Assembly: GCA_018644745.1 (NCBI GenBank)
Contig: JABGPX010000262.1
Span: 1-5,396 of the forward strand
Direction of reading: 5' to 3'
From: Spirochaetales bacterium
Lineage (GTDB): Bacteria; Spirochaetota; Spirochaetia; ARS1246
Length of the DNA: 5,396 bases
Every line of letters begins with the position of its first letter. Positions within the stretch are counted from its first letter, which is position 1. The translations under genes were made by a program, and so were the position numbers. This document shows positions 1-5,396 of this stretch, in pieces. Below the pieces are notes generated by a model, which saw only the letters and a program-made list of their open reading frames with translations, was not told the origin of the DNA and did no database searches.

Positions 1-221
1 ATCGTTTATGCGATTGGCACGATACCATGATGGCGACCATGCCCTTCAAGGACAAAAGCGACCCGCTCTGGACTGTGCTCCAGGAGAACGGGCCTTTTCA
101 TGCCATGCTCTATAATCTTGAGCAAAGTAACTATCTGAAGCATTTAAAAGAAACCGGCCGGGAAGATGGCATAAAAGCGCTTCTCGACCGGCATCCGGAA
201 ATAGAAGGTCTGCTCGATTAG
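1..221 (+). CDS. 3' end of an unidentified protein gene (partial)
   Basis: The reading frame (first full codon at position 3) is open from the left edge to a TAG at 219-221, giving 72 residues of a C-terminus. I do not recognise the family. The visible part begins with an Arg-Leu-Cys-Asp-Trp-His-Asp stretch, followed by FKDKSDPLW and a Phe-His-Ala-Met-Leu-Tyr-Asn segment. It ends in a charged helix-like tail (HLKETGREDGIKALLDRHPE). No signal peptide or membrane segment is visible. ATGs at 27, 30 and 39 have no Shine-Dalgarno sequence before them and the frame continues upstream, so I treat this as the end of a longer gene rather than a small complete one. The tail composition is that of a soluble, probably cytoplasmic protein. 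Its stop overlaps the stop of the convergent gene on the other strand, and I see no terminator hairpin between them. Confidence 0.6.
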   Translation, partial: RLCDWHDTMMATMPFKDKSDPLWTVLQENGPFHAMLYNLEQSNYLKHLKETGREDGIKALLDRHPEIEGLLD

Positions 222-1303
222 CTCTCGAGTTCGGAGATCGATATATCACCGGATTTACTTGAAAGGCTCAGTTTGCCGTCGCCTTTGTTCAGCCGCGCGC
301 TGAAACAATGAGCTTTCTCTTCCACATCCTCGACCGGAAGACCGCAGCTGATATCTCCATTGAGAGTTTCGGCGGATATGGCAAAGTTGGAGCTCGCCGG
401 GACCTTGAGGTCTACGTCGCCGCTGAGGGTTCTTATCTCTATTTTGGGATTTTCGCCGGTGTTGATCTCCCCTTCAATATCGCCGCTCAGGGCATGACAT
501 ACAACATCGTCAGAATTGATACTTTTTAAAGTTATATCTCCGCTCAATGTACGAGCCTCTACAGATCCGGAAAAACCCTCGGTGGTAAGGTCACCGCTCT
601 TTGTATTGATATTGAGAGTTCCTGTATTGTCTTCGCAGACAATATCGCCGGAATAGTTTTTGACTTTCAGGTTTCCATCGAGGGCGCTCATGTGGACATC
701 ACCATCCATGGTCTTGATATTCATGTCGGTTCCTCGAGGCAGCGTGATTTTGTAATCAACGGAGTAAGGACCGGTAATCTGCTTTCCCGATCCGCTATCT
801 TTTATTGACAGAATTCCGTTCTCCAGACTTTGCAGTATTTCAATCTCGTCGGCTCTCTGTTTTGCGCTCTGGGCGTCAGATCCCCGGCAGGTAACAAAAG
901 CGTGAATTAGAATATCTTGTCCTTCACCGCCGGCTGCCGTGACATCTCCTGATCCGGTTTTGATATCTACGCCTCGTATGCCATCCGACGACAAGATTAT
1001 TTCTTTTTCCGATGTTTCCTTCGCTGCTCCAAAGGCATTCGACATGGCACCGCCGAAATCAAAGGATTTGATGTTTTCCACTGCGCTCTTAATAGTGCCT
1101 TCCATCGTTTTCGCGAAATCCTTCATTCCGCTTTTTAGCCCTTCCTTCATGCCGTCGAGATCAAACTTCAGATCGTCTCGAGTTCGATTTTCCTGTGCTC
1201 CTGTTTCATTGTCACCAAGCGCCTCGAGGAGGGAATTGGCTTCCTCAACGTTGATTTTCCCGTCTTTAAGCATGTTGAGGATCATCGTTCGTTCTTCATT
1301 CAT
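218..1303 (-). CDS. YvlB-like DUF4097 beta-helix protein with N-terminal SHOCT-like module
   Basis: This is a 361-residue protein without a signal peptide or obvious transmembrane segment. Residues 1-30 form a short two-helix module (ILNMLKDGKINVEEANSLLE) like the N-terminal domain of Bacillus YvlB. Residues 52-80 form an amphipathic helix. From about residue 98 to the end it is DUF4097: beta-strand-rich with Gly-Asp turns whose Asp residues fall at 120, 202, 220, 238, 256, 275, 296, 317 and 353. The spacing of about 18-21 is what a one-rung-per-repeat beta-helix would give. Family members are described as putative adhesin-like proteins, but the biochemical role is not established. The Bacillus relative sits in an operon associated with cell-envelope stress, as I recall. 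The start is fixed by an AAGGA sequence eight bases upstream. The gene overlaps the DUF2089 gene before it by 8 bases, so the two are probably translationally coupled. The family call is secure; the function is open. Confidence 0.9.
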   Translation of the reverse strand: MNEERTMILNMLKDGKINVEEANSLLEALGDNETGAQENRTRDDLKFDLDGMKEGLKSGMKDFAKTMEGTIKSAVENIKSFDFGGAMSNAFGAAKETSEKEIILSSDGIRGVDIKTGSGDVTAAGGEGQDILIHAFVTCRGSDAQSAKQRADEIEILQSLENGILSIKDSGSGKQITGPYSVDYKITLPRGTDMNIKTMDGDVHMSALDGNLKVKNYSGDIVCEDNTGTLNINTKSGDLTTEGFSGSVEARTLSGDITLKSINSDDVVCHALSGDIEGEINTGENPKIEIRTLSGDVDLKVPASSNFAISAETLNGDISCGLPVEDVEEKAHCFSARLNKGDGKLSLSSKSGDISISELES

Positions 1304-1667
1304 TGGTTGATTCCTTCAGCGCTCCAAGCGCTTCTTTTGTAGATATTTCATTTCTCGCAAGAGATTCCAATATTTCTTTCTTTTTGTTTGATGTATTTTC
1401 CGTTTCATAACCCAGTGCGCGAATTACCCGGTCGAGTCGGCTGCGTACGGTGGGATAGGAAATACCAAGAACTCGTTCCACATCTTTTATGTTTCCCCTG
1501 CAGCGGATAAACACCTCGATAAAATCCTGTTGTTCCATTGGGAGGCTCCCCAATTTGCTTGCTCTAAAACTGCCCTCAACGGCGGTACCGCATGCAGCGC
1601 AGCGTATTTTTTCCTGATTAAACTCCGATTCTCCGCAAGCCGGACATCTGCTTACTGTATATGTCAT
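1296..1667 (-). CDS. DUF2089 family zinc-ribbon / helix-turn-helix protein
   Basis: This 123-residue protein is a probable DNA-binding regulator. Residues 8-26 carry a CPAC...CAAC arrangement (Cys8, Cys11, Cys23, Cys26), a classic four-cysteine zinc ribbon. Residues 45-87 are a helix-turn-helix of the sigma-70 region 4 / LuxR type: the first helix is EQQDFIEVFIRCRGNIKDV and the probable recognition helix is SYPTVRSRLDRVIRALG. Residues 95-118 form a short two-helix module resembling the N-terminus of the protein encoded next. The length and order match DUF2089, a family often found beside YvlB-like DUF4097 genes. The start ATG is preceded by an AGAGAGG sequence. It is first in a leftward operon whose promoter must lie in the AT-rich region 1681-1764. 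Autoregulation is an inference from the domain type. No experimental target can be named from the sequence. Confidence 0.88.
   Translation of the reverse strand: MTYTVSRCPACGESEFNQEKIRCAACGTAVEGSFRASKLGSLPMEQQDFIEVFIRCRGNIKDVERVLGISYPTVRSRLDRVIRALGYETENTSNKKKEILESLARNEISTKEALGALKESTNE
1312..1316 (-). promoter_or_regulatory. Ribosome binding site of the DUF4097 gene
   Basis: On the minus strand this reads AAGGA and lies 8 bases before the ATG at 1301-1303. It is inside the 3' end of the DUF2089 gene. The sequence across the junction is ATGAATGA, so the start of one gene and the TGA of the other overlap. This supports the 1303 start and coupled translation. Confidence 0.7.
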
Positions 1668-1673
1668 AAGATA

Positions 1674-1680
1674 CCTCTCT
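1674..1680 (-). promoter_or_regulatory. Ribosome binding site of the DUF2089 gene
   Basis: The minus strand reads AGAGAGG, six bases before the ATG at 1665-1667. The purine-rich run and the spacing support that start codon. Confidence 0.55.
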
Positions 1681-1707
1681 AATAATATTGATCAAAATAT
1701 GCTAAAA

Positions 1708-1751
1708 AGTCAATAAAATTAATAAAAAAACGTTAATGAGTTAATAAAATC
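1708..1751. promoter_or_regulatory. AT-rich divergent control region with imperfect direct repeats
   Basis: Two near-copies, GTCAATAAAATT (1709-1720) and GTTAATAAAATC (1740-1751), match at 10 of 12 bases and are 31 bases apart, close to three helical turns. A third related GTTAAT lies at 1732-1737. On the minus strand the first copy includes TTGACT (1708-1713), the best -35-like hexamer for the leftward operon. A 17-base spacer leads to CAATAT (1685-1690), a poor -10 that would place the start very close to the ribosome binding site. The repeats could be operator sites for a regulator such as the DUF2089 protein, but AT-rich DNA gives such matches easily. Confidence 0.3.
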
Positions 1752-1764
1752 CTGGCGGGGCCTC

Positions 1765-1793
1765 TTGTGTTCTAAAGATATTTTTCCTAACAT
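1765..1793 (+). promoter_or_regulatory. Candidate sigma-70-type promoter for the lipocalin-like gene
   Basis: TTGTGT (1765-1770) and TAACAT (1788-1793) are separated by 17 bases and match the -35 and -10 consensus at 3 and 4 of 6 positions. Transcription would begin near 1800, giving a short leader before the ribosome binding site at 1807-1811. The match is modest and other AT-rich hexamers exist nearby. Confidence 0.25.
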
Positions 1794-1806
1794 ACAGATA
1801 CGACGT

Positions 1807-1811
1807 GGAGG
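1807..1811 (+). promoter_or_regulatory. Ribosome binding site deciding the lipocalin-like gene start
   Basis: GGAGG is followed four bases later by ATG at 1816. It decides between this ATG and an in-frame TTG at 1765. The TTG would put 17 polar residues ahead of the signal peptide and has no Shine-Dalgarno sequence. Confidence 0.7.
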
Positions 1812-1815
1812 GTTC

Positions 1816-2937
1816 ATGGGAAAATCGAGCATAGTGATGTTTGCTCTCATTCTGCTCTTGCTAAATAATCCTGTTTCAGCGGATTCCGCCGAGGGTGATT
1901 ACAATTGGGATCATCCTTCGGAAGTAGCCGTTTCTAATCTTGAAATAGCATTTACACGATTGAAATATTCCCGGGCTAAGAATCAGAGCGTATTTGTCAT
2001 GGGCTACTTTAATGACGGCTGGGTACTCATGTTCAGCCTTTTTGAGCTTGATGCGCCGCTGCTTAATCGTTGGGGAATGTACGCTCTTGTCGCAGAGCCG
2101 GACGGAACAAGCCATTGGAAATCTGGAAGCATCGATAAGAGGGCCGTAGTTATTAGCGAAGATCACCTTTTTTTTACCGATGGTGCAATTACAATCGAAG
2201 ATTTTGGCGATAGGTTTATTCTTCAATGTGATTTTGACGGTTTTGTGTGTGATATAATTTTCACTAAGTACCTTGATCCATGGAAACCTGGTACCGGAAG
2301 GGAGCAATACACTAAAGACGGCGAGACCTTTCAGCATAAGGCGGTTTTCGCGCCCTGGGCATCGATCTCGGGTTGGATTGAGGTCGATGGTCTTTCTGTA
2401 AATGTAAACGGTCAGGGTTATGGTGAGAAAACTCTGTTTGTAAACCCGTTGACCAGATATCAGCCTTATCTTCATGCATTGCGGCTCTATACCCATTACA
2501 GCAATCCGAGAGAGGAGAGTTGGCACATCGGCATACTCGAGGCAACGCTGAATAAAGCCTATGGGAGCCGGGTGTTGCCGAGAATTGTGCTGGCCAGAGA
2601 CGACGAGTGGATTTTTACCAGCCGGGAATACGAGTTTATTCCGCAAAAAACCGTAGAACCGGATTTTTCCCCCTATCCATATCCTGCAAAGTTTAAGTTA
2701 TTTGCCGAAAAAAACGGTTACACCATCGATGGAGTAGTGAGGGAAGGGGTCTTTTTTCACTTCACCGACATATTTGATTCGCTGCCAAAATGGGTAAAGA
2801 AGATTCTTGCTGCATTTTTTAAACGGCCGGTGTATTACCGATATGTCGCCGAGTTTGACGGAACGATCACCGAACCCGACGGCACCGTAAACCAATTAAA
2901 AATGAGCGGTCCGTATGAGTTTGTGGTGGTTTTCTAA
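1816..2937 (+). CDS. Exported lipocalin-like protein (Svf1/AttH/CrtC-type fold)
   Basis: This is a 373-residue protein starting at the ATG with GGAGG upstream. Residues 1-22 are a signal peptide: Lys3, a hydrophobic core at 6-17, and Val-Ser-Ala before a likely cleavage at Asp23. No lipobox is present, so it is probably a soluble periplasmic or secreted protein. The remainder is beta-rich with many aromatic residues. Residues 174-228 have the pattern of Svf1-like double lipocalins: a His-Lys..Phe-Ala-Pro-Trp-Ala segment, then Gly-Trp-Ile-Glu-Val-Asp-Gly, a GQGYGEK loop at 199-205 and a Gln-Pro..His-Ala-Leu-Arg strand. Two calycin halves (about 30-170 and 175-373) would fit the length. Such proteins bind or modify hydrophobic molecules, but no ligand can be named here. 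Cys138 and Cys145 could form a disulfide outside the cytoplasm. It is a single gene, divergent from the DUF2089 operon and convergent with the Ig-repeat gene. The export call is stronger than the family call. Confidence 0.65.
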   Translation: MGKSSIVMFALILLLLNNPVSADSAEGDYNWDHPSEVAVSNLEIAFTRLKYSRAKNQSVFVMGYFNDGWVLMFSLFELDAPLLNRWGMYALVAEPDGTSHWKSGSIDKRAVVISEDHLFFTDGAITIEDFGDRFILQCDFDGFVCDIIFTKYLDPWKPGTGREQYTKDGETFQHKAVFAPWASISGWIEVDGLSVNVNGQGYGEKTLFVNPLTRYQPYLHALRLYTHYSNPREESWHIGILEATLNKAYGSRVLPRIVLARDDEWIFTSREYEFIPQKTVEPDFSPYPYPAKFKLFAEKNGYTIDGVVREGVFFHFTDIFDSLPKWVKKILAAFFKRPVYYRYVAEFDGTITEPDGTVNQLKMSGPYEFVVVF

Positions 2938-2971
2938 AAATAAAAAAGGCCCCGGGATGAAGCCCGGGGCT
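2936..2971 (-). terminator. Rho-independent terminator for the leftward Ig-repeat gene
   Basis: GCCCCGGG (2949-2956) pairs perfectly with CCCGGGGC (2963-2970) around a six-base loop, and a G-U pair can extend the stem. On the minus strand the hairpin is followed by a run reading CCTTTTTTATTTTT (2936-2949), the canonical U-tract. It starts 22 bases past the stop codon of the Ig-repeat gene. The tract overlaps the TAA of the rightward lipocalin-like gene. For rightward transcripts the bases after the hairpin are CTGAAATTTCT, a poor U-tract, so any effect in that direction should be weaker. Confidence 0.9.
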
Positions 2972-2992
2972 GAAATTTCTGTACTGTAGTTA

Positions 2993-5396
2993 CTAATAGT
3001 TATCCATTTTTGCAATCATATTGATGAAGAAGGGATAACCCCAGTGGTAGAAGTATGGCGGATCGTCGAATCCATAGAACAGGAACCTTCCCTGCCTTAC
3101 GACCGGAAAATAATTCGAGTTACTCGGTTCGCCCATATAGATCGATCCGCCGGTCGGTGTCGAACCGCCGGCACGATAGATACCCCGCCTGCTGACTGAA
3201 CCACTCGACCAGGCGACGGCGGTTGAGCTGTTATAGAAATACGTTTGTAGATAATCGTAGTACATCGGGGAGAACCAGATGTAGTCGGATGTTGTTGCCG
3301 GCCGGGTTTTTGCCTGGTTTCCGGAAGCTAGAGTCGCGCTCTCACCTATACCGATGTCCATCGGACCCTGACCTGAGAGGCTCCATGCGGTGTAATTAAC
3401 CTCAATCCGGTCGAGGACCGACCCTCCGCCGTATCCCATCCCGATAATTCCCCGATAGGATGTTGCTATGTTGCGAACTCTATCGTCCCATTGATCTGAG
3501 TAATAGACGAAGCTGGTGCCCGACGTAATGATTATCGGATCTCCGTAGATCCTGTTATAGGATGAGTATGTATTTGAAATATAATCTTCCGGCAGTAATG
3601 TGACCGACCAGTTGGGCACGGTACCGTTTACATAGCTGGCCAGGTCTACGTCATCTTCGATTATAGGCTTAATGAGATTTATTGCCCTACTAGTATCCGG
3701 TGTATCGTCATCGTCGTAGATTACCGTAACATTCGACGCGAATGCTAGGGTATTGGTTAAGGTGAATGGACCCCAGCCTCCTGAGTCGGCGTTATACACC
3801 CGTACCCAATAGTATCTCAGCTGCCCCGCAGGCAATGTGAGGGAAAAGGATGAAGTGTTCTCAGTATAGGTATGATAATATACCGATCCGCCGTTGTTTG
3901 GATCAGGGATCGTGACATTTGTGTTGCCTTCAGTTATTGGGTAATAGTAGAAGTAGTATCTATTAGTATACGACCCGGTCGGTTCGGAAATGCTGTAATA
4001 ATATATGTTTGAATAGGTTGAATACGCTCCTTTATGGGCGTATCGCAAAGTGGGAATCTGTAAATTTATCGAGTCGCTAGACCAGCCGCTTTCGTTTAGT
4101 GCACCGTCGCGAAGTTTAACACGAACATACTTGGTTCCGACAGTTTTATCAAAATCGCTGAAAGTGGTAACCGCTGAAGAATAGGATTGCCAACCCGATG
4201 TGACGAATGAGCCGCCGCCTATGGACACCTGGTGCTTTATCTGCACTTCACTTACATTCCAATTGTTGTCGGCGCCCGCAGTGTTCATAATGGCCCGCAG
4301 CGATGGCGTGTAGGTATTGCCGCCGTTTAGAGCAAAACTGGTGACCGTCGGAGCCGTGGTGTCGAGGATAATGCTGTCGTTAACCGAATAGTCTGTTTCG
4401 TTCCCGACATCGTCCCTTATCTGAACATAGACCGGCTTGCTTCCATCGCCTGACGGCAGCGTTATAGCCTTGGTGCTGCTAAAAGCCTGGTAAGGCTTCC
4501 AGCCCGCAGGGTTGTAATCATAAAAGCGCATTTCCAGACCGGTTTCGCCTGCTGTTACGGCGCTGATCGTAGCTGTAACACTTGCGGAACTCGTATATTT
4601 GGCGCCTGAGTTCAGGATAATGCTGTTCAGTATGGGATCCGTTCTGTCAACGGTTGTTTGCCAAGAGCCTGTTGCTGACCAATTTCCGAGGAAGTCCTGC
4701 TCCTGCACCTGGAGAGTGAAGGCTCCCTCTCCTACGGTAGGAGAATAGCTCGTAGCTGTGGTCGCGGCAGACCAGGTACCGCTGGTGCTGAATTTATACT
4801 GATATATGCCATTTCCGTCGACCGGGTCATGAGACCAGGTCCAGGTGGGATATTCATCGTTCGTACGGATCGCGCCGCTAACCGTTGGCGCAGCCGGTCC
4901 AATGGTATCGACTGTTACCGATTTAGAACTCGATTTCCACTGGGCCGAGAAAAATTCCTGAACGTCGAGGATGTGTACTCCGTCACTCAATGTTCCAGAT
5001 GTAAATGCCTCCGCGTTTGTATTCGCAGACCATCCGCCACCGTCAAGTTGGTACTGATAGGTCCCCGGATACTGTTCCGCTCCCGTAACCCATGTCCAGG
5101 TTGGCGTCGTGTCATTAGTAATGTCAGGCCCGCTGACAAACGGCGGCTGAGCATTGGTTGTATCGATGTTGATAATTTTGGTTGCCGGACTTGACCAATT
5201 ACCGGCGTCGTCCCTCTCCTCGACAGTGAGGGTGATTGTATAACCGTTGCCCGCAGTGTTTGTGCCTTGATCAGGTGGAGTAAAGAAAAGAGCGGTCGTC
5301 TGCAGCACTGTGTGGGAGCCGTTGCGGGCGGTGAAATCGTACCTGAACTGACCGTTTCCACCGCCGCCGCTGGCCCAGGTCCAGGTCGGCTGGGGA
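2993..5396 (-). CDS. Large extracellular Ig-like repeat protein with amidotransferase-like C-terminal domain (5' end beyond window)
   Basis: The frame is open from the right edge to a TAG at 2993-2995, giving 800 visible residues of a longer protein. The GTG at 5306-5308 is internal, since the Ig-like repeat continues upstream of it. Visible residues 1-253 hold three Ig-like repeats, each starting PTWTW (residues 3, 98, 183) and ending in a V-x-E..GNWS strand and a VDT-x-x-P linker. About residues 254-448 hold two further Ig/bacterial-type domains with an IRDDVGNE or LRDGALNE strand. Residues 450-485 are very tyrosine-rich, followed by a fibronectin-like section to about 550. From 555 to 800 is an alpha/beta domain: a VTVIYDDDD strand, a GIIGMGYGGG turn at 649-658, and a GRFLFYGFDDPP strand near the end, like ThuA or other class I amidotransferase folds. 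No cysteine occurs in the visible 800 residues, as is common in extracellular proteins. The role is unknown; surface adhesion or sugar binding is possible. The gene has its own terminator. Confidence 0.85.
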   Translation of the reverse strand, partial: PQPTWTWASGGGGNGQFRYDFTARNGSHTVLQTTALFFTPPDQGTNTAGNGYTITLTVEERDDAGNWSSPATKIINIDTTNAQPPFVSGPDITNDTTPTWTWVTGAEQYPGTYQYQLDGGGWSANTNAEAFTSGTLSDGVHILDVQEFFSAQWKSSSKSVTVDTIGPAAPTVSGAIRTNDEYPTWTWSHDPVDGNGIYQYKFSTSGTWSAATTATSYSPTVGEGAFTLQVQEQDFLGNWSATGSWQTTVDRTDPILNSIILNSGAKYTSSASVTATISAVTAGETGLEMRFYDYNPAGWKPYQAFSSTKAITLPSGDGSKPVYVQIRDDVGNETDYSVNDSIILDTTAPTVTSFALNGGNTYTPSLRAIMNTAGADNNWNVSEVQIKHQVSIGGGSFVTSGWQSYSSAVTTFSDFDKTVGTKYVRVKLRDGALNESGWSSDSINLQIPTLRYAHKGAYSTYSNIYYYSISEPTGSYTNRYYFYYYPITEGNTNVTIPDPNNGGSVYYHTYTENTSSFSLTLPAGQLRYYWVRVYNADSGGWGPFTLTNTLAFASNVTVIYDDDDTPDTSRAINLIKPIIEDDVDLASYVNGTVPNWSVTLLPEDYISNTYSSYNRIYGDPIIITSGTSFVYYSDQWDDRVRNIATSYRGIIGMGYGGGSVLDRIEVNYTAWSLSGQGPMDIGIGESATLASGNQAKTRPATTSDYIWFSPMYYDYLQTYFYNSSTAVAWSSGSVSRRGIYRAGGSTPTGGSIYMGEPSNSNYFPVVRQGRFLFYGFDDPPYFYHWGYPFFINMIAKMDNY
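4700..5396 (-). repeat. Three tandem Ig-like repeats with PTWTW signature
   Basis: The signature codons lie at 5375-5389, 5090-5104 and 4835-4849, spaced 95 and 85 residues apart. The 12 bases CCAGGTCCAGGT (plus strand) are identical in the first and third copies (5375-5386 and 4835-4846). The second differs (CCATGTCCAGGT). Between signatures the units share Tyr-x-Tyr, Gly-x-Trp-Ser, Val-x-Glu and Asn-Trp-Ser positions but are otherwise well diverged, so the duplication is old. Confidence 0.75.

Noticed and set aside
222..260. Possible terminator for the left-hand gene around CTCGAG
   Set aside because: Only short self-complementarity is present with no U-tract, and the stretch is coding sequence of the convergent gene.
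939..1310. Rightward open frame of 123 codons
   Set aside because: It is antisense to the DUF4097 gene, and its Ser/Pro-rich composition is that of a shadow frame.
1688..1695. TTGATCAA palindrome near the DUF2089 start
   Set aside because: An 8-base palindrome in AT-rich DNA is expected by chance and it has no partner copy in the window.
1765..1815. Upstream TTG start extending the lipocalin-like protein by 17 residues
   Set aside because: It lacks a ribosome binding site, would bury the signal peptide, and overlaps the candidate promoter. The ATG at 1816 has GGAGG just upstream.
1876..2646. Leftward open frame of 256 codons
   Set aside because: It lies antisense inside the lipocalin-like gene, has many Cys, Arg and His residues with no recognisable domain, and shows no ribosome binding site.
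4829..5361. Open frames on both strands within the Ig-repeat region
   Set aside because: They overlap the Ig-repeat coding frame, are rich in Arg and Pro, and have no domain or repeat logic of their own.
1..5396. CRISPR array, tRNA, rRNA, insertion sequence or attachment site
   Set aside because: No regularly spaced identical repeats, cloverleaf sequence, transposase frame or terminal inverted repeats were seen.

Overview
The window looks like a piece of chromosome from a Gram-negative-type bacterium with roughly balanced base composition. It holds five protein genes, two of them cut by the window edges, and no RNA gene, insertion sequence or CRISPR array that I can see. The host cannot be fixed from the sequence. 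A very long secreted protein built from Ig-like repeats with a Pro-Thr-Trp-Thr-Trp signature, beside a DUF2089/DUF4097 pair, would fit a spirochaete or a similar free-living bacterium, but this is only an impression.

Layout, left to right. At 1-221 (+) is the 3' end of an unidentified gene. Its stop codon overlaps the stop codon of the next, convergent gene. At 218-1667 (-) is a compact two-gene operon. The upstream gene encodes a small zinc-ribbon plus helix-turn-helix protein of the DUF2089 type. The downstream gene, overlapping it by 8 bases (ATGAATGA), encodes a 361-residue YvlB-like DUF4097 protein with a short N-terminal helical module, an amphipathic helix and a regular beta-helix-like array of Ser-Gly-Asp turns. 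An AT-rich divergent intergenic region (1668-1815) separates this operon from a rightward gene (1816-2937) for an exported lipocalin-like protein resembling the Svf1/AttH/CrtC group. At 2936-2971 is a strong hairpin with a U-tract oriented to terminate leftward transcription. At 2993-5396 (-) is the 3' part, at least 800 residues, of a cysteine-free extracellular protein. It consists of tandem Ig-like domains, a tyrosine-rich section and a C-terminal domain that looks like a degenerate class I glutamine-amidotransferase (ThuA-like) fold.

Functionally, the DUF2089-DUF4097 pair is best read as a regulator and its co-translated partner, possibly linked to envelope stress as in the yvl operon of Bacillus. 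The lipocalin-like protein and the Ig-repeat protein are both probably exported. Nothing in the sequence directly links them to the operon beyond adjacency and the shared divergent promoter region. The most interesting points are the short helical module shared by the two operon proteins and the amidotransferase-like tail on the Ig-repeat protein.
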